DNA from: DASSKK01 sp035690495
GTDB taxonomy: Bacteria > Actinomycetota > Actinomycetes > Propionibacteriales > Nocardioidaceae
Assembly (NCBI GenBank): GCA_035690495.1
Contig: DASSKK010000069.1
Location: 1 to 64,000, forward strand
Direction of reading: 5' to 3'
Length of the DNA: 64,000 bases
Shown here in pieces: positions 50,942 to 59,487 of this stretch (the stretch's first letter is position 1; the number at the start of each line of letters is the position of its first letter). The notes beneath the pieces are model-generated. The model was not told the DNA's origin, made no database searches, and was given only the letters and a program-made list of their open reading frames with translations. The position numbers and the translations under genes are program-made.

Positions 50942-52837
50942 TCAGGCCAGCGAGGCGACCCAGGCGTCGTGCAGGTCGGAGAACCGCCCCTCGCCGCCCT
51001 CGATCAGGTCGGCCGGCGCGCCGTCCTCGACGACGCGCCCGTGCTCGAGGACCAGCACCCGGTCCGCGATCTCGACGGTGGACAGCCGGTGCGCGATGAT
51101 CACCGCGGTCCGGTCGGCCAGGATCGTGCGCAGCGCGCGCTGCACGAGCCGCTCGGAGGGTACGTCGAGCGAGGAGGTCGCCTCGTCGAGGATCAGCACG
51201 TCGGGGTCGGCCAGGAACGCGCGCGCGAACGCGACCAGCTGCCGTTGCCCGGCCGAGAGCCGGCCGCCCTTGTTCGCGACGTCCGTGTCGTAGCCCTGCG
51301 GCAGCTTGGTGATGAAGTCGTCGGCGCCGATCGCCTTCGCCGCCGCGACCACCTCCTCGAGAGTCGCATCGGGCCGCCCGAACCGGATGTTGTCCGCGAC
51401 GGTCCCCCCGAACATGTAGTTCTCCTGCGTCACCATCACCACCGACGTCCGCAGCGCCTCCTCGGCCAGCTCCCGCAGGTCGGCCCCGTCCAGACGGACG
51501 TTCCCCCTCACCGGGTCGTAGAACCGCGACATCAGCTTGGCGATGGTCGTCTTTCCGGCGCCCGTGGTGCCGACCAGCGCCAGCGTCTGCCCCGCCGGGA
51601 TGGTCAGGTCGAGGTCCGGAAGCACCGGCACCCCGTCGACGTACTCGAAGCTCACGTGGTCGAGCCGCATCTCGCCGCGTACGTCGTGCAGTGCCCGCGG
51701 GGTGGTCGGTTCCGGCACCGACGGCTCCTCCTCGAGCACGCCGGAGAGCTTCTCCAGGGCGGCGGAGGCGGACTGGAAGGTGTTGTAGAACTGCGAGATC
51801 TCCATCATCGGCTCGAAGAACTGCCGCAGGTAGAGCAGGAACGCGGCGAGCACCCCGACGGTGACCTCACCGTGGAAGGCGAGGTAGGCGCCGTACAGCA
51901 GCACGACCGCGATCGTGATGTTGCCGATCAGCTTGATGCCGGGACTGAACCAGGCGACCAGCCGGAACGCCCGCAGGTTCGCGCGGCGGTACTGGTCGTT
52001 GACGTCGTCGAAGATCTCCTGGTTGCGGGGCTCGCGGCGGAACGCCTGGACCGCGCGGATGCCGAGCATCGACTCGACGAAGTGCACGATGACCAGTGCG
52101 ACCTTCTCGCGGGTGACGCGGTAGGTCTTCGAGGAGTTCTTCCGGAACCAGTTGGTCAGCAACATCAGGAACGGGAAGCAGCACAGCGCGACCAGTGCCA
52201 GCTTCACGTCGAGCGTGAGCAGCAGGATCGCGATCCCGACCAGAGTGAGCAACGCGGTGACCAGGCCGTCGAAGCCGGTCTCGAGCATCTCGTAGATGGC
52301 CTCCATGTCGGAGGTCTGCCGGGAGATGACGCGGCCGGAGGTGTACTCGTCGTGGAAGGACGAGCTCAGCTTCTGGAAGTGCACGAAGACCCGGCGGCGG
52401 ATCTCGAACAGCATGTTCTGGCCGATCCGGCCGGAGATGACGAGGAACGTCTGCCGGCTGATCGCCTGCAGGATCGTGGCGCCGAGCACGAAGGCGACGA
52501 TCGTGAACAACGTCTCGGAGTGCCCGCCGTGCCGGATCGGCGGGATGCCCTTGTCGATGCCCTCCTTGACCAGGTAGGGGATCGACAGCCGGGAGGCGTT
52601 CTCGACCAGCACGATGCCGACCAGCAGGTAGATGACCTTGCGATAGGGCCGGACAAGCTCGCCGAGCAGGCGACGCGAGCGGGCCTGCAGCAGCCCGGAG
52701 ATGTGCGCCGACAGGTCGTCGCTGCGATGCTCGGCGGCGACGCCGCGCCAGCCCTGCTCCTCGCTGCCGGTGGTTGAGGAGCGAGCCTGCGAGCGTCTCG
52801 AAACCTCCGGCGTCTTCGTCGGCGTCCCCTTGGTCAC
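50942..52837 (-). CDS. ABC exporter half (membrane + ATPase), canonical Walker B, LSAGQ signature
   Basis: 631 residues: six-helix type-I exporter membrane domain (about 75-360) and ATPase domain (about 385-631). Walker A GTTGAGKTT, signature LSAGQRQLVAFARAFL, Walker B VLILDEATSSLD (catalytic Glu kept), H-loop IIAHRLST. The partner gene upstream has LSGGQ but an Asp in place of the Walker B Glu, so together they form a heterodimer with one consensus and one degenerate site. The N-terminus (about 10-30, EVSRRSQARSSTTGSEEQGW) contains family B repeat sequence. GTG 52837 overlaps the partner's stop (GTGA). Substrate unknown, drug or lipid type likely. Confidence 0.9.
   Translation of the reverse strand: MTKGTPTKTPEVSRRSQARSSTTGSEEQGWRGVAAEHRSDDLSAHISGLLQARSRRLLGELVRPYRKVIYLLVGIVLVENASRLSIPYLVKEGIDKGIPPIRHGGHSETLFTIVAFVLGATILQAISRQTFLVISGRIGQNMLFEIRRRVFVHFQKLSSSFHDEYTSGRVISRQTSDMEAIYEMLETGFDGLVTALLTLVGIAILLLTLDVKLALVALCCFPFLMLLTNWFRKNSSKTYRVTREKVALVIVHFVESMLGIRAVQAFRREPRNQEIFDDVNDQYRRANLRAFRLVAWFSPGIKLIGNITIAVVLLYGAYLAFHGEVTVGVLAAFLLYLRQFFEPMMEISQFYNTFQSASAALEKLSGVLEEEPSVPEPTTPRALHDVRGEMRLDHVSFEYVDGVPVLPDLDLTIPAGQTLALVGTTGAGKTTIAKLMSRFYDPVRGNVRLDGADLRELAEEALRTSVVMVTQENYMFGGTVADNIRFGRPDATLEEVVAAAKAIGADDFITKLPQGYDTDVANKGGRLSAGQRQLVAFARAFLADPDVLILDEATSSLDVPSERLVQRALRTILADRTAVIIAHRLSTVEIADRVLVLEHGRVVEDGAPADLIEGGEGRFSDLHDAWVASLA
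52769..52806. repeat. Family B repeat in the N-terminus of an ABC exporter gene
   Basis: GGTGGTTGAGGAGCGAGCCT followed by GCGAGCGTCTCGAAACC; the same GGTTGAGGAGC and GTCTCGAAACC cores are in the cluster at 22583-22690 and in hutU. Read on the minus strand it codes EVSRRSQARSSTT near the exporter start. Confidence 0.7.
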
Positions 52838-54651
52838 GCGCTCACCCCCTCGAGATCCTGCAGGTCCGCGTCGTCCTCGGCGTCCGCGGCGAGCAGGTTG
52901 CGGTAGGCGGGCACGCGCGCGAGCAGCTCGGAGTGGTCTCCGACGTGGGTGATCGTGCCGTCCTGCAGCAGTGCGACCTTGTCGGCGAGCAGCACGGTCG
53001 AGGCCCGGTGCGCGACCACGATCCCGGTGGCGTTGGCGAGCACCCGGCGCAGGGCGTCCTCGACCAGCTTCTCGGTGTGTATGTCGAGCGCCGACAGCGT
53101 GTCGTCGAGGACGAGGATCCTCGGCTGGGCCAGCACCGCCCGGGCCAGTGCGAGCCGTTGCCGCTGACCGCCGGAGAGCGACATGCCCTGCTCGCCGATC
53201 CGCGTCTCCAGGCCCCACGGCAGGTCGTAGACGAACCCGGCCTGCGCAACGTCGATTGCTGCGCCGATCTCGTCCTCGGTGGCGTCGCGGCGGCCGAGCG
53301 TGAGGTTCTCGCGCGCGCTCATCGAGAACAGCGTGGGCTCCTCGAACGACGTGGCGACCACGCTGCGCAGGCTGACCAGGTCCAGGTCGCGTACGTCGAC
53401 CCCGTCGATGGTGATCCGCCCAGCCGTCACGTCGTACAGCCGTGGGACCAGTGCGGTGAGCACCGTCTTGCCGGACCCCGTCGCGCCGACCAGGGCGACG
53501 GTCTCACCGGGCGCGACCTCGAGGTCGACGTCGTGCAGCACCGGCTCGTCCGGCTGGTCGGGGAACGCGAACCCGACGCCCTCCAGCCGCAGCTGGCCTC
53601 GGGGTGCGTCGAGCGTGCGGGGGCCGGAGACGATCGAGGGCTCGCTGTCGAAGATCTCCAGGACACGGGCTGCAGCGGTCATCGCCTCCTGAGCCATCGC
53701 CAGGATGTAGCCGAGCGACGCGATTGGCCACACCAGCGAGAGCATCAGCGTGATGAACGCGACGAGCGTGCCCAACGTGACGTTGCCATGACCCACCGCG
53801 AGCGCGCCGAGCAGCAGGACGACGACCACGGCGACGTTCGGGATCACCTCGAGGAAGGACCAGAACTTGGCCGACAGCCGCACCTTGTCCATCGACGTGT
53901 CATAGAGCGTGCGTGCGGCCCGCTCGTAGTTGTCCGAGACGTAGCGTGCGCGCCCGAAGGACCGGATCACCCGGACGCCGACCGCGCCTTCCTCGGCCAG
54001 TGTGGCGAGGTCGCCCTGCTGGTCCTGCACCCGGCGGGAGATCACGACGTACCGACGCTCGAAGCGGTTCGACAGCGCGATGATGGGCACAGCCGCGGCC
54101 GCGACGACCAGGCCGAGCGGCCAGTACATCTTGAGCAGCACCAGCGTGACCGCGACCAGCTGGACCACGTTGATCAGCAGGAAGATCATCCCGAAGCCGC
54201 TGAACCGCCGGATGCTGGACAGGTCGGTGGTGACCCGGGAGAGCAGCTGACCGGACTGCCACTGGCCGTGGAAGGCCATCGGCAGCGCCTGCAGCCGCTC
54301 GTAGAGGTCGTGCCGCAGCGACGTCTCGACCGAGAGCACCGCGCCGGACTGCACCCATCGCCGGGTGAACACCAGGATCGCCTCGGCCACCCCGAGTCCG
54401 AGGGCGAGCAGACCGAGCGGGACGACCGGCCCGACCTCGTGGTGGTGGATCGGTCCGTCGATCATCGCCTTGATCACCAGCGGGATCGCGATCGACATTC
54501 CGACCCCGACCAGCGCGGCGACGAGCATGACCAGCAGTGCCTTCAGGTGCGGACGCAGGTAGCCCCGCAGCCGCCACAGCGAGTGCACGCCGGCCGGCGG
54601 GTGATCGTCGGGAAGGGCGAACGTGGGCTTGGGGCTACTGGTCGACGACAT
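52834..54651 (-). CDS. ABC exporter half with degenerate Walker B (LDD)
   Basis: 605 residues, membrane domain about 25-330 and ATPase about 355-590. Walker A GATGSGKTV, signature MSLSGGQRQRLALARAVL, Walker B ILVLDDTLSALD in which the catalytic Glu is Asp, H-loop VVAHRAST. This is the degenerate partner of a heterodimeric exporter (TM287/288 or BmrCD class). ATG 54651 has the CCCACTGATG context. A near copy of the shared palindrome (TACCGGCTGGTC, 54714-54725) stands about 65 bp upstream. Confidence 0.9.
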   Translation of the reverse strand: MSSTSSPKPTFALPDDHPPAGVHSLWRLRGYLRPHLKALLVMLVAALVGVGMSIAIPLVIKAMIDGPIHHHEVGPVVPLGLLALGLGVAEAILVFTRRWVQSGAVLSVETSLRHDLYERLQALPMAFHGQWQSGQLLSRVTTDLSSIRRFSGFGMIFLLINVVQLVAVTLVLLKMYWPLGLVVAAAAVPIIALSNRFERRYVVISRRVQDQQGDLATLAEEGAVGVRVIRSFGRARYVSDNYERAARTLYDTSMDKVRLSAKFWSFLEVIPNVAVVVVLLLGALAVGHGNVTLGTLVAFITLMLSLVWPIASLGYILAMAQEAMTAAARVLEIFDSEPSIVSGPRTLDAPRGQLRLEGVGFAFPDQPDEPVLHDVDLEVAPGETVALVGATGSGKTVLTALVPRLYDVTAGRITIDGVDVRDLDLVSLRSVVATSFEEPTLFSMSARENLTLGRRDATEDEIGAAIDVAQAGFVYDLPWGLETRIGEQGMSLSGGQRQRLALARAVLAQPRILVLDDTLSALDIHTEKLVEDALRRVLANATGIVVAHRASTVLLADKVALLQDGTITHVGDHSELLARVPAYRNLLAADAEDDADLQDLEGVSA

Positions 54652-54763
54652 CAGTGGGCGGGGGTTCCCCTCGTTGGGACGGCACGATCGGCTGGTGGCG
54701 GTAAGAGACAGAATACCGGCTGGTCCTGACACTCACCAATCGCTTTTCCCGTTGAGATGTAAC

Positions 54764-55849
54764 TCAACGGGAGGGGGTGGAGGATGCGGCGACCTTCAGG
54801 AGTACGTCGTTCGCCGCCGGCTCGCCGATGCTCACCCGGGCACCCTCTCCGGCGAACGGGCGGACCATGATCCCTGCCTCGTCAGCCGCCGCCGCGAACT
54901 CGGCCGTCCGGTCTCCCAGCGCGAGCCAGACGAAGTTGCCTTGCGCGTCGGGCACGTCCCAGCCCTGCTCACGCAGCCCGGCGAGCACCCGGCCCCGTTC
55001 GGCCACCACCGCGTCGACCCGGTCGAGCAGCTCGGCCTCCCGCTCCAGGGAGGCGACGGCGGCGGCCTGCGCCACCGAGGAGACGCCGAACGGCAGCGCG
55101 CACGCGCGCACGGCGGTGGCGATGGGCTCGGGCGCCACGACGTACCCGACGCGCAGCCCGGCCAGGCCGTAGGCCTTCGCGAACGTGCGCATCGCCACCA
55201 CGTTGGGGCGCGACCGAGAGAGGTCGACCCCGTCGAACGGGTCGTCGCTGCGCACGAACTCCCGGTAGGCCTCGTCGAGGACGACCACCACGTGCGGCGG
55301 CACCCGGTCCAAGAACGCGTCGAGCTCGGTGCGGGTGACCGCCGGCCCGGTGGGGTTGTTCGGGCTGCACACGATCACGACCCTGGTGCGGTCGGTGACC
55401 GCTGCGGCCATCGCGTCCAGGTCGTGCCGGGCCTGGGCGTCCACCGGCACCTGCACGGACACCGCGCCGGTCACCGCTACCGCGATCGGGTAGGCCTCGA
55501 ACGACCGCCACGCGTAGACCACTTCGTCGCCGGCTTCGCAGAAGGCCTGCAGGAGGTGGTAGAGCACGGCGACCGAGCCGGTGCCAGCGGCCAGATGCGT
55601 CTCCGGTACGTCGAGCCTGCGGCCGAGCGCGGCGTACAGCGCCGTGCACCCCATGTCCGGGTAGCGGTTCATCGCCGACACCGCCGCCTCGGTCGCCTCG
55701 ACCACGCCGGGCAGCGGCGGGTACGGGTTCTCGTTCGACGACAGCTTGTACGCCGTCACCCCCGGGCGGGGCGCGGGCGGCCTGCCGGGCACGTAGGCGG
55801 GGATGCCGCGGATCGCCGCGCGCACCTGCGGGGACGTCGGAGTGCTCAT
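54764..55849 (-). CDS. HisC-like PLP aminotransferase (histidinol-phosphate/aromatic type)
   Basis: 361 residues, fold type I class II. KLSSNENPYPPLPGVVEATE, NRYPDMGC, AAGTGSVAVLYHLLQAFCEA, VCSPNNPTGPAVTRTEL, VLDEAYREFVR (Asp), and the PLP Lys in MRTFAKAYGLAGLRVGY. HisC and the actinobacterial phenylalanine aminotransferase Pat are too alike to separate here; absence of his genes nearby and isolation favour Pat-like aromatic transamination, but this is inference. ATG 55849 is 7 nt after TACTCT (minus strand), a leaderless context. Confidence 0.88.
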   Translation of the reverse strand: MSTPTSPQVRAAIRGIPAYVPGRPPAPRPGVTAYKLSSNENPYPPLPGVVEATEAAVSAMNRYPDMGCTALYAALGRRLDVPETHLAAGTGSVAVLYHLLQAFCEAGDEVVYAWRSFEAYPIAVAVTGAVSVQVPVDAQARHDLDAMAAAVTDRTRVVIVCSPNNPTGPAVTRTELDAFLDRVPPHVVVVLDEAYREFVRSDDPFDGVDLSRSRPNVVAMRTFAKAYGLAGLRVGYVVAPEPIATAVRACALPFGVSSVAQAAAVASLEREAELLDRVDAVVAERGRVLAGLREQGWDVPDAQGNFVWLALGDRTAEFAAAADEAGIMVRPFAGEGARVSIGEPAANDVLLKVAASSTPSR

Positions 55850-55945
55850 GGGCGTCAGAGTAGTGCGCCCACACGGGCGGAGCGGCCCGGCCACCCTCCG
55901 GCGCCGACAGCAGCGTCTAACCACGACACCCCTTACACTCGTGCG

Positions 55946-56896
55946 ATGCGTGCACGGGTCCCGGCCGTCGGCTTCACCTTGGTGGTGCTCGGCGCGAGCC
56001 TGTTCATCCTCAACGCCGGCGTCTCCAGGGTGGCGCTGCGCGCGGGCGTGGACCCGCTGCTGCTGACCACGGTGCGCGTCACCGGCACCTTCGTCGTGCT
56101 GCTCGTCGTGGCCGGGCTGTTCCGTCCATCGGCGCTGCGTCCGCCCGGTGGTCGTCTCGGGCTGGCGCTGCTCGTCCACGGTGTGATCGGCGTGGCGGCG
56201 CTGCAGTGGACCTACTTCGTGGCCATCGACCGCCTCCCGGTGGGCATGGCGCTGCTGCTGGAGTACCAGGCGCCGATCCTGGTGGCGTTGTGGGCGAGGT
56301 TCGTGCAGAAGGAGCGAGTACGCCGTCGGATGTGGCTCGGCCTGGCGCTGGCCTGGGGAGGGTTGGTCGCCGCGACGGGAATCTGGCACGGGCTGCGGTT
56401 CGACGGCTGGGGCGTTCTCGCCGGGATCGGGGCGGCGCTCTGCTTCTGTGTCTACTTCCTGGTCGGCGAGCACGGGGTCGGGCGACTCGACCCGCTGCGC
56501 GTCGTCCTGTGGTCCTTCGCCGTGGCCACGGTCGCACTCAACCTGGTCGACCCGGTGTGGTCACTTTCCGGCGGGCTTCTCGACGACAGCGCCGACCTGC
56601 GTGGCAGGCTCGCCGGGCACCTGCCGGTGTGGCTGGTGCTCGCCTGGGTCGTCGTGCTCGGCACCGTGGTGCCGTTCGCGGTCGAGCTGGCCGCGCTGCG
56701 GCACCTGTCGGCCACCACGGTGACGATGGTCGCGATGCTCGAGCCGATCGGCGTCAACGTCCTCGGCTGGGTGTGGTTCCGCGAGTCCCTGGGACTGGTG
56801 GCCTTCCTTGGCGGAGTGGCGGTGGTGGCCGGCATCCTGCTCGCCCAGAGTGCCAGGCGGCGTCACCTGGTCGTCGAGCCGCCCCAGCTGACCTGA
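55946..56896 (+). CDS. EamA/RhtA family DMT transporter
   Basis: 316 residues with ten predicted helices in two EamA repeats: ALQWTYFVAIDRLPVGMALL then LLEYQAPILVALWARFV in the first, and AALRHLSATTVTMVAMLEPI then GVNVLGWVWFRESLG in the second. Resembles threonine/homoserine exporter RhtA; likely exports an amino acid or other metabolite. ATG 55946 is 7 nt after TACACT (55934-55939), so the message is probably leaderless. Divergent from the aminotransferase gene. Confidence 0.88.
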   Translation: MRARVPAVGFTLVVLGASLFILNAGVSRVALRAGVDPLLLTTVRVTGTFVVLLVVAGLFRPSALRPPGGRLGLALLVHGVIGVAALQWTYFVAIDRLPVGMALLLEYQAPILVALWARFVQKERVRRRMWLGLALAWGGLVAATGIWHGLRFDGWGVLAGIGAALCFCVYFLVGEHGVGRLDPLRVVLWSFAVATVALNLVDPVWSLSGGLLDDSADLRGRLAGHLPVWLVLAWVVVLGTVVPFAVELAALRHLSATTVTMVAMLEPIGVNVLGWVWFRESLGLVAFLGGVAVVAGILLAQSARRRHLVVEPPQLT

Positions 56897-56907
56897 GTGC
56901 GTCGACT

Positions 56908-56976
56908 GTTACCGGCCAGTACGCGGTTGATCGCACGCACCATGTGCACGGGATCCACCGCGTACCCACCGGTAAC
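56908..56976. promoter_or_regulatory. Two opposed TACC-N4-RGTA palindromes between convergent genes
   Basis: GTTACCGGCCAGTAC (56908-56922) and, in inverse orientation, GTACCCACCGGTAAC (56962-56976), centre to centre 54 bp. They lie between the 3' end of the EamA gene and the 3' end of the flagellar operon, where no promoter is expected. No gene is seen in the gap. Confidence 0.5.
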
Positions 56977-57005
56977 CCGAAGCGCACGAGAGCCGACGGG
57001 GGCCT

Positions 57006-57269
57006 TCATGACTTCGCCGAGGCCCCTTCAGGGTCTGCGGTCGAGTGATCCGATGCCCCTCGGCCGGGCTCACGGTCGTCGCTGTCGCGCGTCTCGGCAG
57101 GCCCGACGAAGACGCCCATCACCTCGAGCGCCACCCAGCAGGCGAACACGCAGACCAGGTAGCGCACCAGCGCCACCCGCAGCGAGCCGTGGCCGGTCAC
57201 CACGTCCCACAGCGCGGGTGAGCTGACCACGGCCGCGCCGAGCAGCACCGGCGAGGAGAACGGGCTCAT
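57006..57269 (-). CDS. Small membrane protein at the end of the flagellar operon
   Basis: 87 residues: MSPFSSPVLLGAAVVSSPAL, then SLRVALVRYLVCVFACWVAL and EVMGVFVG, so two membrane segments (about 6-20 and 32-55), then a charged, probably cytoplasmic tail RDSDDREPGRGASDHSTADP. ATG 57269 overlaps the flhA stop (ATGA), so it is translated with flhA. I do not recognise it; a small membrane protein in this place is a lineage-specific feature of actinobacterial flagellar clusters. Confidence 0.6.
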   Translation of the reverse strand: MSPFSSPVLLGAAVVSSPALWDVVTGHGSLRVALVRYLVCVFACWVALEVMGVFVGPAETRDSDDREPGRGASDHSTADPEGASAKS

Positions 57270-59395
57270 CCGCGACTCCCGGCCATGGTCTCGACATGCT
57301 CTACCGGCGAGACCGGCGAGACCGGCGGGACCGGCGAGACGGCCGAGGGCGACACCACGCCGACCGAGCGGATCTGGACCGGTCCGCTGAGCTCGCTGTA
57401 GGACAGCACCGGCAGGCCCGGCATCGATGCGCTGGTCATCCGGCGCACGGCGGCCCGGATCTGCGGCGCGCACACCAGCACCGGAGTCAGGTCCTGCTCC
57501 TCGGCGTTGCTCGCCACGCTCATCACCTGGGTGATCACCAGCTGGGACAGGTCGGCGTCGAGCACCAGGAAGCCGCCGCCCTCGCTGACGCGAAGCCCTT
57601 CGAGCAGCCGCTGCTCCAGTCCCGGCTCGAAGCTGAGCACGTGCACAGTGCCGTCCTTGACGTACGGCGCCACGACCGCCGGCCCGAGCGTCTCGCGGGC
57701 CGCCTCGAGCAACCCGTCGATGTCCTTGCCGATCCGGGCACGCAGCGACAGCGCCTCGAAGATCCGGGGAAGATCGCGCACGGACACCTGCTCTTCGAGC
57801 AACGCCTGCAGCACCCGGTGGATCTCGCCCAAGCTCAGCAGGGCGGGGGTGAGCTCCTCGACGACGGCTGGGTTGGTGCGCTTGACCGCGTCGAGAAGCA
57901 TCTTGACGTCCTCCCGGCCGAGCAACCGGGCGGCGTGCCCGCGCACCACCTCGGCCAGGTGCGTGGTCAGCACCGACGAGCGGTCGACGACCGTCGCGCC
58001 GGCCAGCTCCGCCTGGCTGCGGAGCTCGCTGGGGACCCATACGGCCGCCAGGCCGAACACGGGCTCCCGGCTGCGGCGGCCCGGCAGCCCGTCGAGGTTG
58101 TCGCCGATCGCGAGCACGCACCCCTGCGGCGCCTCGCCGCGGGCCACCTCGACCCCGAAGAGCCGGATCGCGTAGCTGCCCGACGGAAGGTCCAGGTTGT
58201 CGCGGGTCCGCACCGGCGGGACCACGACACCGAGCCCGGTTGCGATCTTGCGGCGCAGGGCCTTCACCCGGTCCAGCAGGTCGCCGCCCGCCGCAGGGTC
58301 CACCAGGTCGATCAGGTCGGCGGCGAGCTCGAGCTCGAGCGGGTCGACCCGGATCTCGTCGATCAGCGACTCGACGGAGTCCGGCCCGGGTGCCTCCGGC
58401 TCGGGAAGCGCCACCTCCTCACGCGCAAGCGAGGCCTCGACGACCCTGGTAGACATGAACAGCATCGCCCCGCCGGCGACCAGGAACGGGATCTTCGGGA
58501 TGCCGGGGATCAGGCAGAGGCCGAGCGCCGCGAAGCCGGTGATCCGCAGCGGCTGCTTGGCCTGCGTCATCTGCTTGATCAGGTCCGAGCCCATGTCGGC
58601 CTCACCGGCCGCGCGAGTGACGATCAGGCCGGTCGCCACCGAGAGCAGGAGCGCCGGGATCTGGGAGACCAGGCCGTCGCCGATGGTGAGCAGGCTGTAG
58701 GTCTGTACGGCGTCCGCGAACGACACGTGGTGCTGCACCACGCCGACGGTGAACCCACCGACCAGGTTGACGACGGTGATGATGATCGCCGCGATCGCGT
58801 CGCCCTTGACGAACTTCGACGCACCGTCCATCGCACCGTAGAAGTCGGCCTCCCCGGCCACCTCCTTGCGGCGTCTGCGTGCCTCGTCGTCGTCGATCAG
58901 GCCGGCGTTCAGGTCGGCGTCGATGGCCATCTGCTTACCGGGCATGGCGTCCAGCGTGAACCTGGCGCCGACCTCCGCGACGCGTCCGGCGCCGTTGGTG
59001 ACCACCACGAACTGGATCACGACGAGGATCGCGAACACGATGATCCCGACGATCAACGAGCCGCCGATGACGAAGTGACCGAACGTGTCGATCACCTTTC
59101 CGGCGTACCCGTTGAGAAGGACCAGCCGGCTGGCGCTGACGTTCAGCGCGAGGCGGAACAGGGTGGCCACCAAGATGAGCGCCGGGAACGAGGAGAAGTC
59201 CAGCGGGCGGTGCACGAACATCGCGGTCAGCAGGATCAGCAACGCGGCGGTGATGTTCGCCGCAATGAGCAGGTCGAGGACGACTGCGGGCAGCGGCACC
59301 ACCAGCATGACCACGATCGCCACCACGGCGACGGGCACGCCGACCTGGGTCAGGCGAGCTCGTGCGGAGTTCTGCTCGACACTGGTCGCGGGCAC
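57266..59395 (-). CDS. flhA: Flagellar type III export protein FlhA
   Basis: 709 residues. Membrane half with eight helices and the FHIPEP signature RLALNVSASRLVLLNGYAGK; the conserved cytoplasmic loop DAMPGKQMAIDADLNAGLID; a large cytoplasmic domain (about 330-690) including LPSGSYAIRLFGVEVARGEA. FlhA forms the nonameric export ring that docks chaperone-substrate complexes. GTG 59395 has GAGAGGC upstream. The C-terminus ends in a Pro-Val-Ser tail (SPVPPVSPVSPVEHVE) coded by a 9-12 bp tandem repeat at 57304-57345, absent from typical FlhA. Confidence 0.95.
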   Translation of the reverse strand: MPATSVEQNSARARLTQVGVPVAVVAIVVMLVVPLPAVVLDLLIAANITAALLILLTAMFVHRPLDFSSFPALILVATLFRLALNVSASRLVLLNGYAGKVIDTFGHFVIGGSLIVGIIVFAILVVIQFVVVTNGAGRVAEVGARFTLDAMPGKQMAIDADLNAGLIDDDEARRRRKEVAGEADFYGAMDGASKFVKGDAIAAIIITVVNLVGGFTVGVVQHHVSFADAVQTYSLLTIGDGLVSQIPALLLSVATGLIVTRAAGEADMGSDLIKQMTQAKQPLRITGFAALGLCLIPGIPKIPFLVAGGAMLFMSTRVVEASLAREEVALPEPEAPGPDSVESLIDEIRVDPLELELAADLIDLVDPAAGGDLLDRVKALRRKIATGLGVVVPPVRTRDNLDLPSGSYAIRLFGVEVARGEAPQGCVLAIGDNLDGLPGRRSREPVFGLAAVWVPSELRSQAELAGATVVDRSSVLTTHLAEVVRGHAARLLGREDVKMLLDAVKRTNPAVVEELTPALLSLGEIHRVLQALLEEQVSVRDLPRIFEALSLRARIGKDIDGLLEAARETLGPAVVAPYVKDGTVHVLSFEPGLEQRLLEGLRVSEGGGFLVLDADLSQLVITQVMSVASNAEEQDLTPVLVCAPQIRAAVRRMTSASMPGLPVLSYSELSGPVQIRSVGVVSPSAVSPVPPVSPVSPVEHVETMAGSRG

Positions 59396-59412
59396 GCGGT
59401 CGCCTCTCGGGT

Positions 59413-59436
59413 AGCACGGAAGAGGTGCACCGTGCT
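59413..59436 (-). other. Hairpin between flhB and flhA
   Basis: AGCACGG (59413-59419) and CCGTGCT (59430-59436) are an exact inverted repeat in the 92-bp gap, the only sizeable gap in the flagellar operon. It may tune flhB to flhA read-through or mark a second promoter region. Confidence 0.4.
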
Positions 59437-59487
59437 GTTGACATTGATGGTGCTGGTGCTGCCCACTGCTCGCTGCCAGCGCCAGTC

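Noticed and set aside
54714..54725. Sixth copy of the TACC-N4-RGTA palindrome (TACCGGCTGGTC)
   Set aside because: The last half-site base is changed and the flanking GTT is missing; kept only as a near match.
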